Source: Saturnia japonica (taxonomy: Eukaryota > Arthropoda > Insecta > Lepidoptera > Saturniidae). Taken from it: a stretch of 64,000 nucleotides of DNA. The notes under the pieces were generated by a model. That model did no database searches, was not told the DNA's origin, and saw nothing but the letters and a program-made list of their open reading frames with translations. Both the position numbers and the translations under genes were made by a program. Location: positions 1,954,115 to 2,018,114 of the forward strand of contig CM065316.1 of NCBI GenBank assembly GCA_033032175.1, given 5' to 3'. Below are positions 31,930-43,620 of this stretch, in pieces; the stretch's first letter is position 1, and each line of letters opens with the position of its first letter.

Positions 31930-32455
31930 TTGAACCCCCTTTCATCCCAAGCACAGTTTAGAAAATAATTTGTAGAAAAAAAAACAAAGGAATAATCTAG
32001 GCTATTAGTATGCTTTTCAATAAACAAGTAGAAATGAAAAATATCAATTAAGGAAATAGAAAATGGCCATCTTTAATTTAGGTATGGAACGTAGTTTGCG
32101 TGGAAAATCAAAAATACTTTCACGTGAACAAAGACTAAAATAATGTTGGTATTGGAAAGGAATTATGTAGGGTTAAAGGTTAGATGATATGTTTTTAATC
32201 GGTCCCGCTAACGCTTATATATCGGACCATTTATTTAGTTTCGGTCTCTACAATCCAACTCCCATACAGCGAACGCGTGCAGCGAACAGATGTCTGCCGT
32301 ACGTTATTAGATCTACGCGAACAAACCGGCGGATTGCTTAGATGGGACGGTGCGGCGAATTGCACGTACGTTGAAATGGTAGATAAGACTACTAGAATCT
32401 AGGTATATATTAGATAGTTATATATCTATTAGGAAATGTTGTTTAGACTTCAACA
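31930..32455. other. Spacer, no gene seen
   Basis: It includes a GC-richer patch at 32260-32380 (GCGAACGCGTGCAGCG, GGGACGGTGCGGCG) without a motif-bearing frame. Confidence 0.4.
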
Positions 32456-32459
32456 AAAG

Positions 32460-32690
32460 ACGAGGAGTTAGTCAATTGGTATGTTTTTTATGGATGTTCA
32501 GCCATAACTCCTTTGTTTATGAACCGATTTTGGTGGTTATTTTTTGTTAGATAGGGAATACCACAAAATTGGGCCACCTTTTAATTTCGTTGGTCATTGG
32601 ACTTTGAACTTCGAAGATACACACGGGAACTCCAAAATCATGGAAATTGGTTTTCTGTTCTGTTAAAAATTGTCTTGTCTGTTATACTTA
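32460..32690 (+). repeat. Dispersed repeat P, copy 1
   Basis: ATGGATGTTCAGCCATAACT, CTTTGTTTATGAACCGATTT, TTTTAATTTCGTTGG and ACTTCGAAGATACAC precede AAAAATTGTCTTGT. The same series occurs at 42060, 47980, 54660, 57600 and 60615 on plus, and near 38470, 38670 and 55140 on minus. It is a very common non-coding family; its class is not resolved. Confidence 0.6.
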
Positions 32691-32802
32691 AATCCGAAGT
32701 AGTTCTCTAGATTTTGATTTCATAACATATTGGCTGTAAAGTTGTGATTTAATCAGATAAGAGTGCTTTATTCCCAGCCATCCATACAGCAAATATATTA
32801 TA

Positions 32803-33921
32803 GGTCGGGGGAAAAGTGTTTTCGCATAACGTAGGTATAAACTTGTTAAAGGTTACATTAAAAATAAAAAATAAAAAAAGTTTTTTCCCGCTATTTTTCA
32901 TTTGTTTTTCTTTCTGTAAAAATGAGTGAATCTAATGAAGAAATTCAATACATTTTAAAATATTATTACAAAAAAGGCAAAAATGTAACTCAAGCAGCTA
33001 AAAGAATGTGTGATTTTTATGGACCTAATGTAGTGTCAGTAAGAGTAGCACGAAGTTGGTTCAAACGTTTTCAGTCCAGGAATTTTGATATTAAAAATGC
33101 ACCTTGCTCTGGTTGACCTTTAACGAATAAAATGGACGCCATTTTTTAAAAAGTGGAGTAAGATCGGAATATCAGTAGTTACGATGTAGCTGAAGAACTG
33201 GAAATTTACCACAAAACAGTTTTAACCCATTCGAAGAAAGCTGGCTATAGCAAATAGCTCGATATTTGGGTAGCTACACGAGTTCACTGAAAGAAACCTA
33301 ATGAACCGTGTACTCATTTGCAATTAGTTATTGAGACGTAATGAAACCGAGCCGTTTTTGAAGAGATTGATAGTTGGAGATGAAAAGTGGATCATGTACA
33401 ACAAGAACGTGCGAAAAAGGTCGTGGTCTAAGGTCGACCAGGCTTCACAGCGATTCGGATCTCTACTGCCAACAACTGATGAGATTAAAAGAAGCAGTTA
33501 AGAGAAAGCGGCCGAAATTGATTAACAGGATGGGTGTGGTCTTTCATCACTATAACGCTAGACCACACACAAATTAGCCACTCAGCAAAAATTAAGAGAG
33601 TTTGGCTGGGAGGTGTTAGTGCATCCACCATATAGCCCTGACCTTGCACCTTCCGATTTTCACCTGTTTCGGTCTCTTCAGTATTCTTTAGGTTCTGTAA
33701 GGTTAATATCAAAAGAGGACTGCCAAAACTATTTGTTGCGTTTTTTTGTTTATCAGAAGTTCCAAAGTTTCTACAGCAACGGGATCATGTCTCTACCTAC
33801 AAAATGGCAGAAAGTCATCAAACAAAACGGCACATATATACTGTAAATAAATATAAATAAACTTCGAAAAAAATGTTTTGAGTTTTCATATAAAAAGGCG
33901 AAGAAACTTTTTCCCCAACCC
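32803..33921 (+). mobile_element. Mariner transposon (dead copy)
   Basis: The left terminus GGTCGGGGGAAAAGTGTTTT and the right terminus read on minus, GGTTGGGGAAAAAGTTTCTT, are imperfect inverted repeats. TA precedes the left end; the right flank lacks a clean TA. The transposase reading frame between them is broken. The length, 1.12 kb, is slightly short for a mariner. Confidence 0.8.
32922..33843 (+). pseudogene. Mariner transposase pseudogene
   Basis: The N-terminus is intact from ATG at 32922: MSESNEEIQYILKYYYKKGK, the helix-turn-helix region, to a stop at 33114-33116. Later frames give LKRLIVGDEKWIMYNKNV (first catalytic Asp), VVFHHYNARPHT and VHPPYSPDLAPSDFHLF (third Asp). The middle motif is normally H-x-D-N-A-R-P-H; here it reads H-H-Y-N, so the second catalytic aspartate is lost. 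The distance from that Tyr to the final Asp fits D34D with a one-base deletion. Several stops and frameshifts make this clearly non-functional. Confidence 0.85.
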
Positions 33922-33940
33922 CCATCCGATCACTAAATAC

Positions 33941-33991
33941 ACATATGCATGTTTCCTTCCTTCCTCCCAGGAGGAAGGGAACATGCATATG
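33941..33991. repeat. Strong hairpin / inverted repeat
   Basis: CATATGCATGTTTCCTTCC ... is mirrored by GGAAGGGAACATGCATATG, separated by a short TTCCTCCCAGGAGG centre. Nearly the whole 48-base stretch pairs with itself. It lies just outside the right mariner end. Confidence 0.7.
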
Positions 33992-34547
33992 ATTATATGT
34001 TAGTTAGCTCGAATTTACGAATTGGGAATTAGTCAGCTCGCGACTTATTATTATTTATCGAAATTAAAAAGTTTGGTCGTTGTCCGGATTGGCTCAGTAA
34101 AAGCTTAAATACTTACGTAGTTAAATATTATGTACTTATACCATTTTATTGTCTTCATGTGTAATATTTCATTGGTTGAAGTTATTTCTTATTGGAATCT
34201 TAATTAAAAAGTTTTAGAAATATCTAAATTACGAAAATCTATAAGAAATAAAAATTAGAATAAAAACAGCCTAATAAATACCCATTATAGACTATTATAG
34301 ATGAGACCAATGAGATATTCCTGAAGACATCGACCGACATATTTGTCGTAACCGGCGAGTTACGCGCGCCCAGCCAACCGTCGAGATATTTCCTATTCCA
34401 AAATTACAATAGGAATGACGGGTAAAGTGTAAAATTGTCAAAAAAAAATGTGTCTCTATCCATCGAAGCCATTTTTTATTTCATTCATTTGCCAGTGTCA
34501 AAATTCGGGTTAATTCAATTTCAAAGTCGCAGAGTAATTAATACATA
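33992..34547. other. AT-rich spacer, no gene seen
   Basis: No gene or recognisable element. Confidence 0.5.
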
Positions 34548-34912
34548 CTAGCGATCGCTCTAAGGTCGAAATCCGACCAGCGACTTTTTGATCATAGACT
34601 ATTTTCTGTTTGATATTTGCCGTATTCATGAACCTAAACAATGAGTATTTTCTACATCACTTGCTGTCACTTTTCGTTGAGTGACAATGTCAATATTTTG
34701 GGGTGTCTAAGTTAAAAGGAACTGGGCGTGTTAGGATTCGCAATATTAATTCATTTTATTTAATATATTAGTAACAGATATTATAGATAAATTTTAGCTT
34801 TCTGCACTCCTTCTCCATATAAACTTTAACCATGCCAAAAATCACAGACTTCCGTTCGCGCAATTTTGGTAAGAAGGGGTACAAAGTTTTGCTTCACGTA
34901 TTAATATTATGA
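34548..34912 (-). mobile_element. Helitron A, copy 5 (near full length)
   Basis: On plus it begins CTAGCGATCGCTCTAAGGTC and ends at ACGTATTAATATTATGA. Reversed, this is a TC 5' end and a GCGATCGCTAG 3' end. It is 365 bp and non-coding. Confidence 0.8.
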
Positions 34913-35317
34913 TGATAAATAAAGGAATATTAGTTAGAATAAAGGACGCGACAATAAGACATTCGGTCGTAAAATTCTATGACATAGTTGTCGCTTCCAC
35001 GCGTCTGGCTGGCTTCTCGGCCAATAACACATTTTCTTAAGTTTAAACTTGGAATTGCACATGTGAACATTGCAGAAAACTTTTTTAATTTATTTTTGCC
35101 AAATGCGGAAAGCAAACTATTGGACAATATTTTGTTATATTCATTTTAAATTCTCCAAGTTTAAATATAAACGTAATATTCGTATACTAATTTTTTTTTT
35201 TTCAATTACAAATTTTTTTTATTTTGAAATCTTTTTATTAAAAATATATTTAAAATCAAATCAAATATTAAATAAAATATAAATCTCACACAAGTATTAA
35301 AAAGTAATTTAATATTA

Positions 35318-36594
35318 GGTCCTATGAAAGGACATATGAAATTGGCGTTTTGTATGGGAGGAATATACTGTCAACATTTTTTTTGTAAAATATATTTAAT
35401 TAATCAAAGTATGCACCGTTGTTATCTATGCACTTTTACCATCTCATAGGTAGTTAATTGATCCCTTTACTAAAAAAAACATGGGGGTGAGAATCAATAA
35501 ACTCTTTGAAGGCGGTTTGGACTGCCGCATCGGAGTTGAATTTTTTTCCTTGTAAGAACTTGTCCAAATTCCAGAAAAAATGGTAATCTGTTGGAACAAG
35601 GTCCAGGGAGTACGGTGGATGTCGCAGACATTCCAATTGTAGCTCATCTAACTTAGTGGTTGTTTGTTGTGCAGTGTGTGGTCTTGCGCTGTCGTGAAGC
35701 AGCAGTGGCCTAGAGCGATTGACCAATCTCGGTTGTTTAGCAGTTAGTTCTTCCTTCATGGTTTACAGTTGCTGACAATAGATATCTGCTGCAATCGTTT
35801 GGCTAGATTTTAGAAAGCTGTAGTGAACGACACCGGCGCTAGTCCACCAAACACTCACAAGTAACTTTTTCTGAGTCAATTTTTGTTTAGGGCAGGATTT
35901 GGCTGGGTCTCCAGGGTTCAGCCATTGCGACGAGCGCTTCCGATTATCGTACAGTATCCACTTTTCATCACAAGTATTGATTCGATTTAAAATACCTTAA
36001 TTATTGTGTCGGTTGAACAAAGTAACACAGCAGTCGACGCGTGTTTGCAAGTTCGATTAACTCAATTCACGAGGTACTCATCGTTCAAGTTTTTTTACTT
36101 TCCCGATTTGCTTCAAGTGGATTAGTACAGTTTTATGACTTACCCCGTAGCCTACAGCTATCTCTGAAGTGCTTTGTTATGGATCCGCTACCACAATAGC
36201 CTTTAATTCTTAATTTTCCACTATGGGCACCGGCCGTCCACGGGGTTGGTTCTGAAAGTCGAAATTTCCAGAACGAAAACGTTGAAACCAAAAACGTACC
36301 GTGCTTTCTTTTGCGACACCAGCACCGTACACATCATTAATCCTTCGAGCTGTTTTCTGCAGCACTGGAGCCACGGTAGAACTCGTACTCGTAAATATAC
36401 CGATATTTCATGTTTTCCATTGTGCGGTAATAAGCGGCGCCAAAGAACAAAATAATGAGGAAAAAACAAATGAATGACTGTTTTCAAAACTCAAATTTAC
36501 CAGCTAAATGAATTTGGAATTCTTAACCAAAGCGGAGATATTTCAGATCAAAGTGGTCAGTACGACAAAACGCTAATTTCATATGTAAGGACCC
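35318..36594 (-). mobile_element. Mariner transposon, full length with TA duplication (dead copy)
   Basis: The termini are GGTCCTATGAAAGGACATAT... on the left and, on minus, GGGTCCTTACATATGAAATT... on the right, followed on both arms by (G/A)GCGTTTTGT. Both ends are flanked by TA (35316-35317 and 36595-36596). The length, 1277 bp, is standard for mariner. Confidence 0.88.
35459..36460 (-). pseudogene. Mariner transposase pseudogene (Hsmar1/cecropia-like)
   Basis: On minus, pieces in changing frames include MENMKYRYIYEYEFYRGSSA, STVRFWFQRFRSGNF, VSHKTVLIHLKQIGKVKKLE, TCDEKWILYDNRKRSSQWL (first Asp), RPLLLHDSARPHTAQQTT (second Asp) and HPPYSLDLVPTDYHFFWNLD (third Asp region). The last open run (35759-35454) also has KFLQGKKFNSDAAVQTAFKE. 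Stops, for example in the WVPREL-like segment, and frameshifts inactivate it. Spacing fits the D34D mariner class. Subfamily placement rests on recalled similarity. Confidence 0.85.
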
Positions 36595-36881
36595 TAATAT
36601 TAAACAGTAATGGAACTATTAAGCAAGTTATTTTTTTTTCTCAATTTCCAATTTTCGTAAATACTCTCATTTCCGTAGTAAATTAAACTCTATTTAACTT
36701 GTAATGCATAACAAAAAGCGCCACGATAGCGTTAAATGTAAAACTTTGTGGTAATGGTGACCATTTAATATAATTTAAATTTAATCGTCCATTGTTACTG
36801 AGTATGTACAACGCTGCATTATGAATGAAGAAGGTAAACGAACCTATAATTGCCACCACAAAATATAAATATATTTTTAAA

Positions 36882-37100
36882 CTAGCTGTGCCCCGGCTCT
36901 GGACTCATTAACTACAGAATTACTGTTTACGATAATTGTTTTTAGTCAAGGACCAAGTATCTGAGGTGTAAATAAAAAAAAAATTGATCAATATCTATCC
37001 AGTGTAGTGATGCGTGCATTTGTATAGATATGTTTTGTGTTTTTGATAATTTTGTGTTATACAATATTTGGTTTTAAAATGTAAAACAGAATTAAAAGTA
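36882..37100 (-). mobile_element. Helitron 3'-end fragment
   Basis: CTAGCTGTGCCCCGGCTC, preceded by AA, is a reversed Helitron 3' end. The following CAAGGACCAAGTATCTGAGG block recurs at 60048-60070. The 5' boundary is not found. Confidence 0.5.
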
Positions 37101-38465
37101 TATCATTATACATTCATTCAATCGGAAACCAATAATTAATATATGATAAAAGGTAATTAAATTACTAATACCGAAACAGCTAATAATTCTCATTACTTAC
37201 GTCTCTAAAAAACTTTTTTATATACTGTAATGACAATGTAGATAAAATCAATATATAAAATTTTTATCACAGTTATTAAAATATTTTGAAATGTTGATGT
37301 CAATGACATAGACGTTTACCTCATCGTGTATTCCACGATTACGAAAGCGGATGCATTTGTCCGTCTATAGTCTATATAAAGCCGCGTCAGGACAATAGCG
37401 TTATATGATAATTTTGTGCATTTTCACCTTCCGACATCCCTATGCATCTAATTGTGGTCCAAGTGAAATACTGAAGTGTATTTGAGTTATATTTAACTAA
37501 CATAAAAAAATGAAGCGGTTTTTTCCGGTTTATTTATAATAAGGGTATAAAATATACAAAATTAATTAAATAAAATATTTACATAACAATTGATAATTAT
37601 TTTTTAACTAAGCAACGCTACTAGAAGCAACTACAAATCTGAAAGAATACATGAAAGCTTTTTCAATATAGAATAACAATAATAAGATTTTCTTTATTAT
37701 TTGATTACTTTTGAAAGTATGATAATATAGAAAAAAATTAGAATGTAAGTTTAATGGGAATTTGTGGGATAGTAAAAATTGAAACTAACAAATATTGTAC
37801 ACAAAGCAGTTGCAACGTGAGAGTGATTACAAATATTAAGGATATAGACTTAAAAATATATAAATGGAGTATCCATTTTCTACTTATTCCATAACAAATA
37901 AATTAGCTTAAATAGTAACAAAAATATAATACATAAACGCTGTAAGTACGTGACATAGCGGTAACGTAACTTACAGTCCCACGTGCACCTCTTTTTGTAC
38001 AAAACATTTATACAAAACGGGCTCGATTAAGCTTATAAGGGCTTCCGACAGTTTACAGTTAGAATAATTTATTATAAATTTGTCAAACCACACTGTAGTC
38101 GCGTGGACAGAATTTATAACGATGAACATTAAAGTTTACAAGTCTTTTTGTTACCTAATTGAGAAATTAAGACATTAAAATATTAACCGTTTGAATATCA
38201 TATGAATATTGAAAAGTCTTTGTAATGATATGCGCCGACACTTAATTTGTTATCTCTGATCTTTTAACTTTCTCTGTTTTCAAATTAGAGGGATTGCGTA
38301 AAACCATCGGTGTAAACAATTCATTTGGGCGTAGTTTAGGAAAAACAAAACTTTTAGTTCCAATCAGTTAACTTCGTAAATTGAATTTTTCAAAAAAGGA
38401 CTCTAAATTGATACAAGATAACTTTAAACAACAAGACAATGTTTAACAAAACAACAAAACCAACT
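37101..38465. other. Long AT-rich spacer, no gene seen
   Basis: I see no exon, RNA gene or classifiable element. Frames are short and A/T-rich. Confidence 0.5.
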
Positions 38466-38469
38466 ACAA

Positions 38470-38825
38470 TTATTTTGAAGAGTTTCCTTATGTAACTTCG
38501 AAGTTCAATGCCCGATGCCAATGAAATTAAAATATAATCCACCCTTGAGGTATCCCCTATCCAACAAAAAAAAACATCATCCAAATCGATTCGTAAACAA
38601 AGCAATCATGACATAACATCCATAAAATAAAAAAACATTGAAGTCAGTTAAAAAACAAAACAAACTTGAATGATTTTGAGGACTTCCCTGGTGCATCTTC
38701 GAAACATCGCATTTACAACGAAAACGAATCATACAAATCAGCTCATAAACAAAGAAATTCTGCCTGAACATCAACAAAAAAAAAATCTAATTGAAGCCGG
38801 GACTTTTTTTTTGAAGTCGGTTAAG
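38470..38825 (-). repeat. Two adjacent copies of repeat P
   Basis: Two units on minus, about 38470-38655 and 38670-38825. Each ends at the right with TTGAAGTCAGTT or TTGAAGTCGGTT and contains ...CATAAAC/CGTAAACAAAG... for the ATGAACCGATTT block. The repeat of the same order side by side indicates a tandem or nested insertion. Confidence 0.55.
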
Positions 38826-39112
38826 CTAGTTTTTTGTTTGTTTATTTGAACGCATTTGTCTCTGGAACTACCAATCAGATGTGAAAAATTATTTTCGTAT
38901 TTTATAGCCTATTTATTAAGAACGATTAAAGGTTATATAACTTCACTCTATGACAGTAAGGCGAAGAGCAGTAACCATCAACGTCAATTAATCTGACAAG
39001 CTGTAGGCAAGTACGGGACTACTATAAGCCACACGGATACGTTAGCGGCGACGCGTGTCGCGGTTGCGGTGGAAAGTTGGTCGAATTATTAAAAACCGTG
39101 GGGCACCGCTAG
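38826..39112 (+). mobile_element. Helitron, 3' part
   Basis: CTCTGGAACTACCAATCAGA and TTTTATAGCCTATTTATTAA match the Helitron at 50740-50830. The end is AACCGTGGGGCACCGCTAG at 39112. The next base begins another Helitron (39113). Confidence 0.65.
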
Positions 39113-39605
39113 TCCATACAATTAATAAAATTGAAGTGTCTGTTTGTAATGTCAAAATAACAGCTTTTTATAACAAAAAACCGATTGTAGATTTAATTTT
39201 TGTTTGTCTTGTCTGTTTGTTCCGGGTAATCCCCGAAACGGTGTGACCGATTTCAACGGGATTTTCACTGGTAGATAGCTGTTTTTATAGGGAATAACTT
39301 GGGCTACTTTTATTTTAGAAAAAGAATTAGGGTTTCGTCACAAATAAAAAAAAAGCTTCTCATTGTAAATTAATTCAGGCGCTTAAATGGCTTACGCTGA
39401 GTAAACCATAAGAGATATATCAAATTAATGTACCAAATAATTATAGGCATTAAAAAGAACTACAAAAAAGTCCGCGAAAGTATATGTTTGTCTTCTAAAG
39501 AATATCCGTAATAAGCATTTTTATCTTTAAAATAGCCAGGAACTGAAGAGGAAGAATCGCGCGGGCATTCTGTATCAACGTGAGCGAAGCTGCGAGCGCA
39601 GCTAG
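39113..39605 (+). mobile_element. Helitron B, copy 1
   Basis: It starts TCCATACAATTAATAAAATT and ends GAGCGCAGCTAG followed by T. Internal marks are GAAGTGTCTGTTTGTAATGT, CTACTTTTATTTTAGAAAAA and GAGTAAACCATAAGA. Other copies: 48801-49074 (internally deleted), 49616-50094 (minus) and 58031-58503. Confidence 0.8.
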
Positions 39606-39908
39606 TATTTTATAAAAAAGAAAGATTAGTAAACGGTTTAAACGATATTACTTAGTTAATAAATCCATTTTACCTGTTCAACCACCCGTGAAACGGGAAG
39701 TGATACGAAATTGTCTGGTCACGCCGTAACGCGTAGAGCGTGAAGATAATTACGTATTTACTTATTAATTGTTATGCGTTTCCCTATTGTTACTCGAATG
39801 ATAGTGTGAAGCGTTTATGTTTTTTGATGAGACGTATAAATACAAAAACGCTATAGTAAAAGTAAACCGATAGGAGAAATGGCTGAATATTGGCTTCAAA
39901 ATCGCTAA

Positions 39909-40121
39909 TCATTATATTAACACGTGAAGCAAAAACTTTGTACCCCTTTATCGCTTAGTATTGCGTGCACGGAACCCAAAATTTTGACATTGTCACTCAA
40001 TGTAAAGTGACATCAAGTGATATAATACTCATTGTTTAGGTTCATACTGCAAATGTCAAATAGAAAATAGTCTATGATTAAAATGTCTCTGGTCGAATTT
40101 CGATCATTGGGCGACCGCTAG
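39909..40121 (+). mobile_element. Helitron A, copy 6 (internal deletion)
   Basis: The 5' end TCATTATATTAACACGTGAA runs only to GCGTGCACGGAA and then joins CCCAAAATTTTGACATTGTC, so about 140 bp are missing. The 3' end GGGCGACCGCTAG is intact. Confidence 0.75.
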
Positions 40122-40284
40122 CTCCAATTATTTTATCTGGTAATTAGCATTGGCTAAAGAATTCACAAATTCACATTGGTGAAAGTTGTTATTTTGTAGA
40201 TGACATTTAGCCATTTCTGCTATCAGTTTACTATGGCTTCGCGCAGTTTACTATAAATACGTAATTATGGGGCCAGATCGCTAG

Positions 40285-40545
40285 ATTTCAAGCAATGACG
40301 ACAGTTCATCCATAGCGTAGTGAATCCCTGCAATAAACCTGAGCACCCTGTGAAGGAAATTATCGCGATGAAACCATAACATGGTGATATTGGGCATTTT
40401 CTAAAGCCCGCCTGGCTAGCTACCACCCTCAAATTGAAAATCTGTCGCTAAGCACCAATAGGTGTGTTCCAGTAGCTGCACTTGAGAGCCAGTCTGCCAC
40501 CAGGATTAGTGTGCTACCTTCTTGGGCCATATAGTAATTTAATTG
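40285..40545 (+). mobile_element. SINE S2, copy 2
   Basis: A degraded tRNA-like head with AATCCCTGCAATAAACCTGA is followed by ATGAAACCATAACATGG, GGCTAGCTACCACCCTCAAA and GTAGCTGCACTTGAGAGCCA, in the order of 14883-14590 read on minus. Confidence 0.65.
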
Positions 40546-40984
40546 CAGTATATTGCCAATTTTTTTCTTCAGGCCGGAACATCAGCTTTGCAACAGAAGC
40601 AGATAAATGAGCTGTGATCTCGCAATCAAATGCTGCACGTTTCTACCTTGTTCTCTACCATGCAATTAGTAACGTAATGTATTATTCCGACACGCCCTTT
40701 CCAGATCGAAGTCAGGCACCACCCAGGTCTTAAATGTCAGCTGTAAATTGAATTCCCAATACGAATAGGTTCCTTTCTCGGTACTAAACTGTTAATACGA
40801 ATTTCGTTATGTCGAAAGTTCGGATAAAAGAATTTCAATAATCTTTACAGCGAACTCCAAGAATATTACTAACGTCACAGCGAACTCATGGATACCATGG
40901 ACAGCAACTCAACTAAGGCCCTTGCTTACGACTTTTTGGCTGAGTGTATGGTGGTTACGTCATCTAGTGTACTCTTATACTATG

Positions 40985-41475
40985 ATGGACAAGTTAGTTA
41001 ATTAGTAAGTATTTAATTTAGGCACTTGTGAACGTCAAAACACTACTGTAAGTTCGAAAAACATCCCAGACATCGAGAAGAACCGGTAAGAAACTAACCG
41101 GTAAAAAGTGATACATAGTGTTGAAATATTAGGTACAATAATAATAATTTAGTGGATGCACAGAGAGGGAGTCACTTGCAGACATCACTATCATTCACAT
41201 AATGATCCACCCTATAATAACATATTGACAGTAAAACCCGCTTGACATGGTCCTTGAACTTCCTGTCCGGTAAATCAGTAATGTGCTTCGGGATCTTAAT
41301 AGAACCTAACACTATTACCTAAAAACTTTTATTAGTCTTACTAAGTCTAAAACACGGTAAAACTGATTTATCTCTATTTAACATTGTGCTGATCTTTGAC
41401 GAAATCCAGCTTGTCTAAGTTTTTACTAATATACATTAAGTTATCATGGACGTATTGGGAGGGCAAAGTATACTT
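40985..41475 (-). pseudogene. CR1/Daphne-like LINE 3' end
   Basis: On minus it gives LPSQYVHDNLMYISKNLDKL, SVRFYNKIPKHITDLPD, FKDHVKRVLLS and YYRVDHYVNDSDVCK, collinear with 24085-24372. The 3' UTR block (CGGTTCTTCTCGATGTCTGG on minus) follows. It is frameshifted. Confidence 0.75.
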
Positions 41476-41510
41476 ATGGTACGCGACTTATCTCACAAGG
41501 ACAGTGGAAA

Positions 41511-41900
41511 ATGCATCTCGCAAAAATTGTACGTAGAACGCTTAATATGTTAATACAAACGTTAATTCGACTAGTCGTGAAAAATTACGTCCACGCAACA
41601 GAAGATCGCAGTCAAATAATCTTATATTGTGTTCATTCGGTGAGAAGGGTTATCAGAGCTCCTTGGGTAAGGTGGGTTCAATGTCCACAACGCACTTGTG
41701 ATACCTCTGATGTTGCAATTGTCCATAGTCCACAGGTGATGGTAGCCGATTACCTTCAGGCGGGTCTTACTACGCTGGTTTGCCACCTTCGTTATTATCA
41801 AGTTGTTAAATATAGAAAAATCACGTCACAACATCTACGTCTTATCGGGTGTCGACTTAAAGAGACCCGATTGTGTAAGCTTGGCCTTAGTGAAGTCTAA
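41511..41900 (+). other. 129-codon open frame, probably within a repeat
   Basis: The frame from 41511 is open for 129 codons but has no recognisable domain and is low in typical protein composition features. On minus, 41645-41790 contains GGTGGCAAACCAGCG and GGTATCACAAGTGCGTTG, phrases I associate with dispersed lepidopteran repeats; the second partly recurs at 19995-20015. It is most likely chance coding in old repeat sequence. Confidence 0.35.
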
Positions 41901-42054
41901 ACAGTGTTTGAACGTTACATAATACGCCATAAATAAACAAGAATTACTTTTGATTTAAGACTATCACACACTTCTTGTAAATTCTGTAATCAATTTTATT
42001 AAATACCTTTTACACTATCATATTTCTCTTGAATAAAGTTCAAGTAATCAGTTT

Positions 42055-42240
42055 TTTTAATCGACTTCAAAAAAAAGGGGGTTCTCGATTCGAAAGTATA
42101 TTTGTATAAAGTATGTTCACTCATAACTTCTATGTTTATGAACCGATTTAGATGATTCTTTTTTCGTTGGAAAGGGAATACTTACATCAAGGGTGATCCC
42201 AGTTTTAATTCATTGTCATCGGCATCGGTATTTAACTAAA
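42055..42240 (+). repeat. Dispersed repeat P, copy
   Basis: TCGACTTCAAAAAAAAGGGG, GTTCTCGATTCG, CATAACTTCTATGTTTATGA and ACCGATTTAGATGATTC match the family. This copy keeps the 5' CGACTTCAAAAAA start. Confidence 0.55.
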
Positions 42241-42909
42241 TTCACTGCTTAACAACCATATAGTGTCCTACTGAGCAAATATAAGTTTTATTTTACAGAG
42301 ATTTTCTAAAGGAAGATCTCTAGTTGCGTAATAACAACTTGATTGAATAAGCTAATACTTAATGTCTACTTAGTTGCATCTAAAGTTCCCATAATTTTAA
42401 GCCGTCTGGTAATTTTTGTTTGTTCATTTCACTCGTCGAGCTCTTAATGGAAGTTTGATGGACACCTTCCTGGTTTTATTTTGCTATTAGATTACTTTGA
42501 AATGATTCTCAGAAGTCACTACCACTGAGAATAAGATGTTAGATTATTGAATCGTATTTTTTTATTTACAGTTATTTTTAACTTTTCCTAGTGTAAGAAT
42601 TCGGATATATCTGGGATAGATTTCGTCTCATTTTTGCTTAAAACTTATAACGGCAATTACGTATTAAATTAGTTACTTAGATAGACGTCTATTATTACCA
42701 AATATCTGAGCGACCGAGCTGTGCTCGGTGACTTATAAACAAAAATAGAAAAACACCTATTCAGGTAAACTTGGAATGTAAAACATAATCTAAAGTAAAG
42801 TTGCATCGAAATCGTTGGATCCGTTTCCGAGAAACCAATTACACATATATATATATACAAGAATTGCTCACTTAATATAATAAGATATTTAATTACAGAT
42901 ATATTTCAG

Positions 42910-43620
42910 TAAATATCTCTAAACGAATTGGTTTTAAAATGAACATGGACAACACGAAGATTCCTTCGAACATCCACATAGTGCCAATTCCCGTAAATAT
43001 CAGAGCCTATATGCTTGATGTTATTGATGATTATGTTTACCTAGGAGAAACTATGCTGTTCATCGATCCAACTTCGAGAAAGAAGTCAATCGTCGAATAC
43101 AACTCGGCTGGGCAGCGTTTGGGAAGCTACGCAACATCTTCTCACTCAGAAACCCTAGTGTCTTAAGACGAAAGTCTTTGTCCAGTATGTGTTGCCAGTG
43201 ATGACATATGGTACTGAGACTTGGTTGCTAACTATGGGTCTCATAGGAAAGCAGAAGGAATGATAAGGACAATGGAGAGAGCTATGCTCGGAGTTTTTTT
43301 GGGTGTTCGAATCAGAAATAAGGAAATACGCAGAAGAACTAATGTCACCAAAATAGTTCTAAGAATAGCTAGACTAAGTGGCAGTGGGCGTGTCAAATAG
43401 TTCGTAGAACGGATGGCCGATAGGTCTAAAGAGTTCTCGAGTAGCGGCCGCGTATCGAAAGAAGTAGATTGGGTAGACCCACCATAAGGTGGACCGACAA
43501 TCTGGTAAATTTCGTGACAAGACGCTAAATGTAAGCAGCACATGACCCCTCGTTGTGGCTATCTTAGGGGACGCCTAAGTCCAGCTATCGCCGTCTTTCG
43601 ACTAAATGATGATGATGAAT
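42910..43620 (+). pseudogene. RTE-type LINE, 5'-truncated second copy
   Basis: This is homologous to 2235-2934. It begins IGFKMNMDNTKIPSNIHIVP and includes YVYLGETM. In shifted frames follow FEKEVNRRIQLGWAAF, PVMTYGTETWL and RNKEIRRRTNVTK. It ends AAATGATGATGATGAA. Multiple frameshifts. It shares the ATG tail with the first copy, supporting that 3' boundary. Confidence 0.8.
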
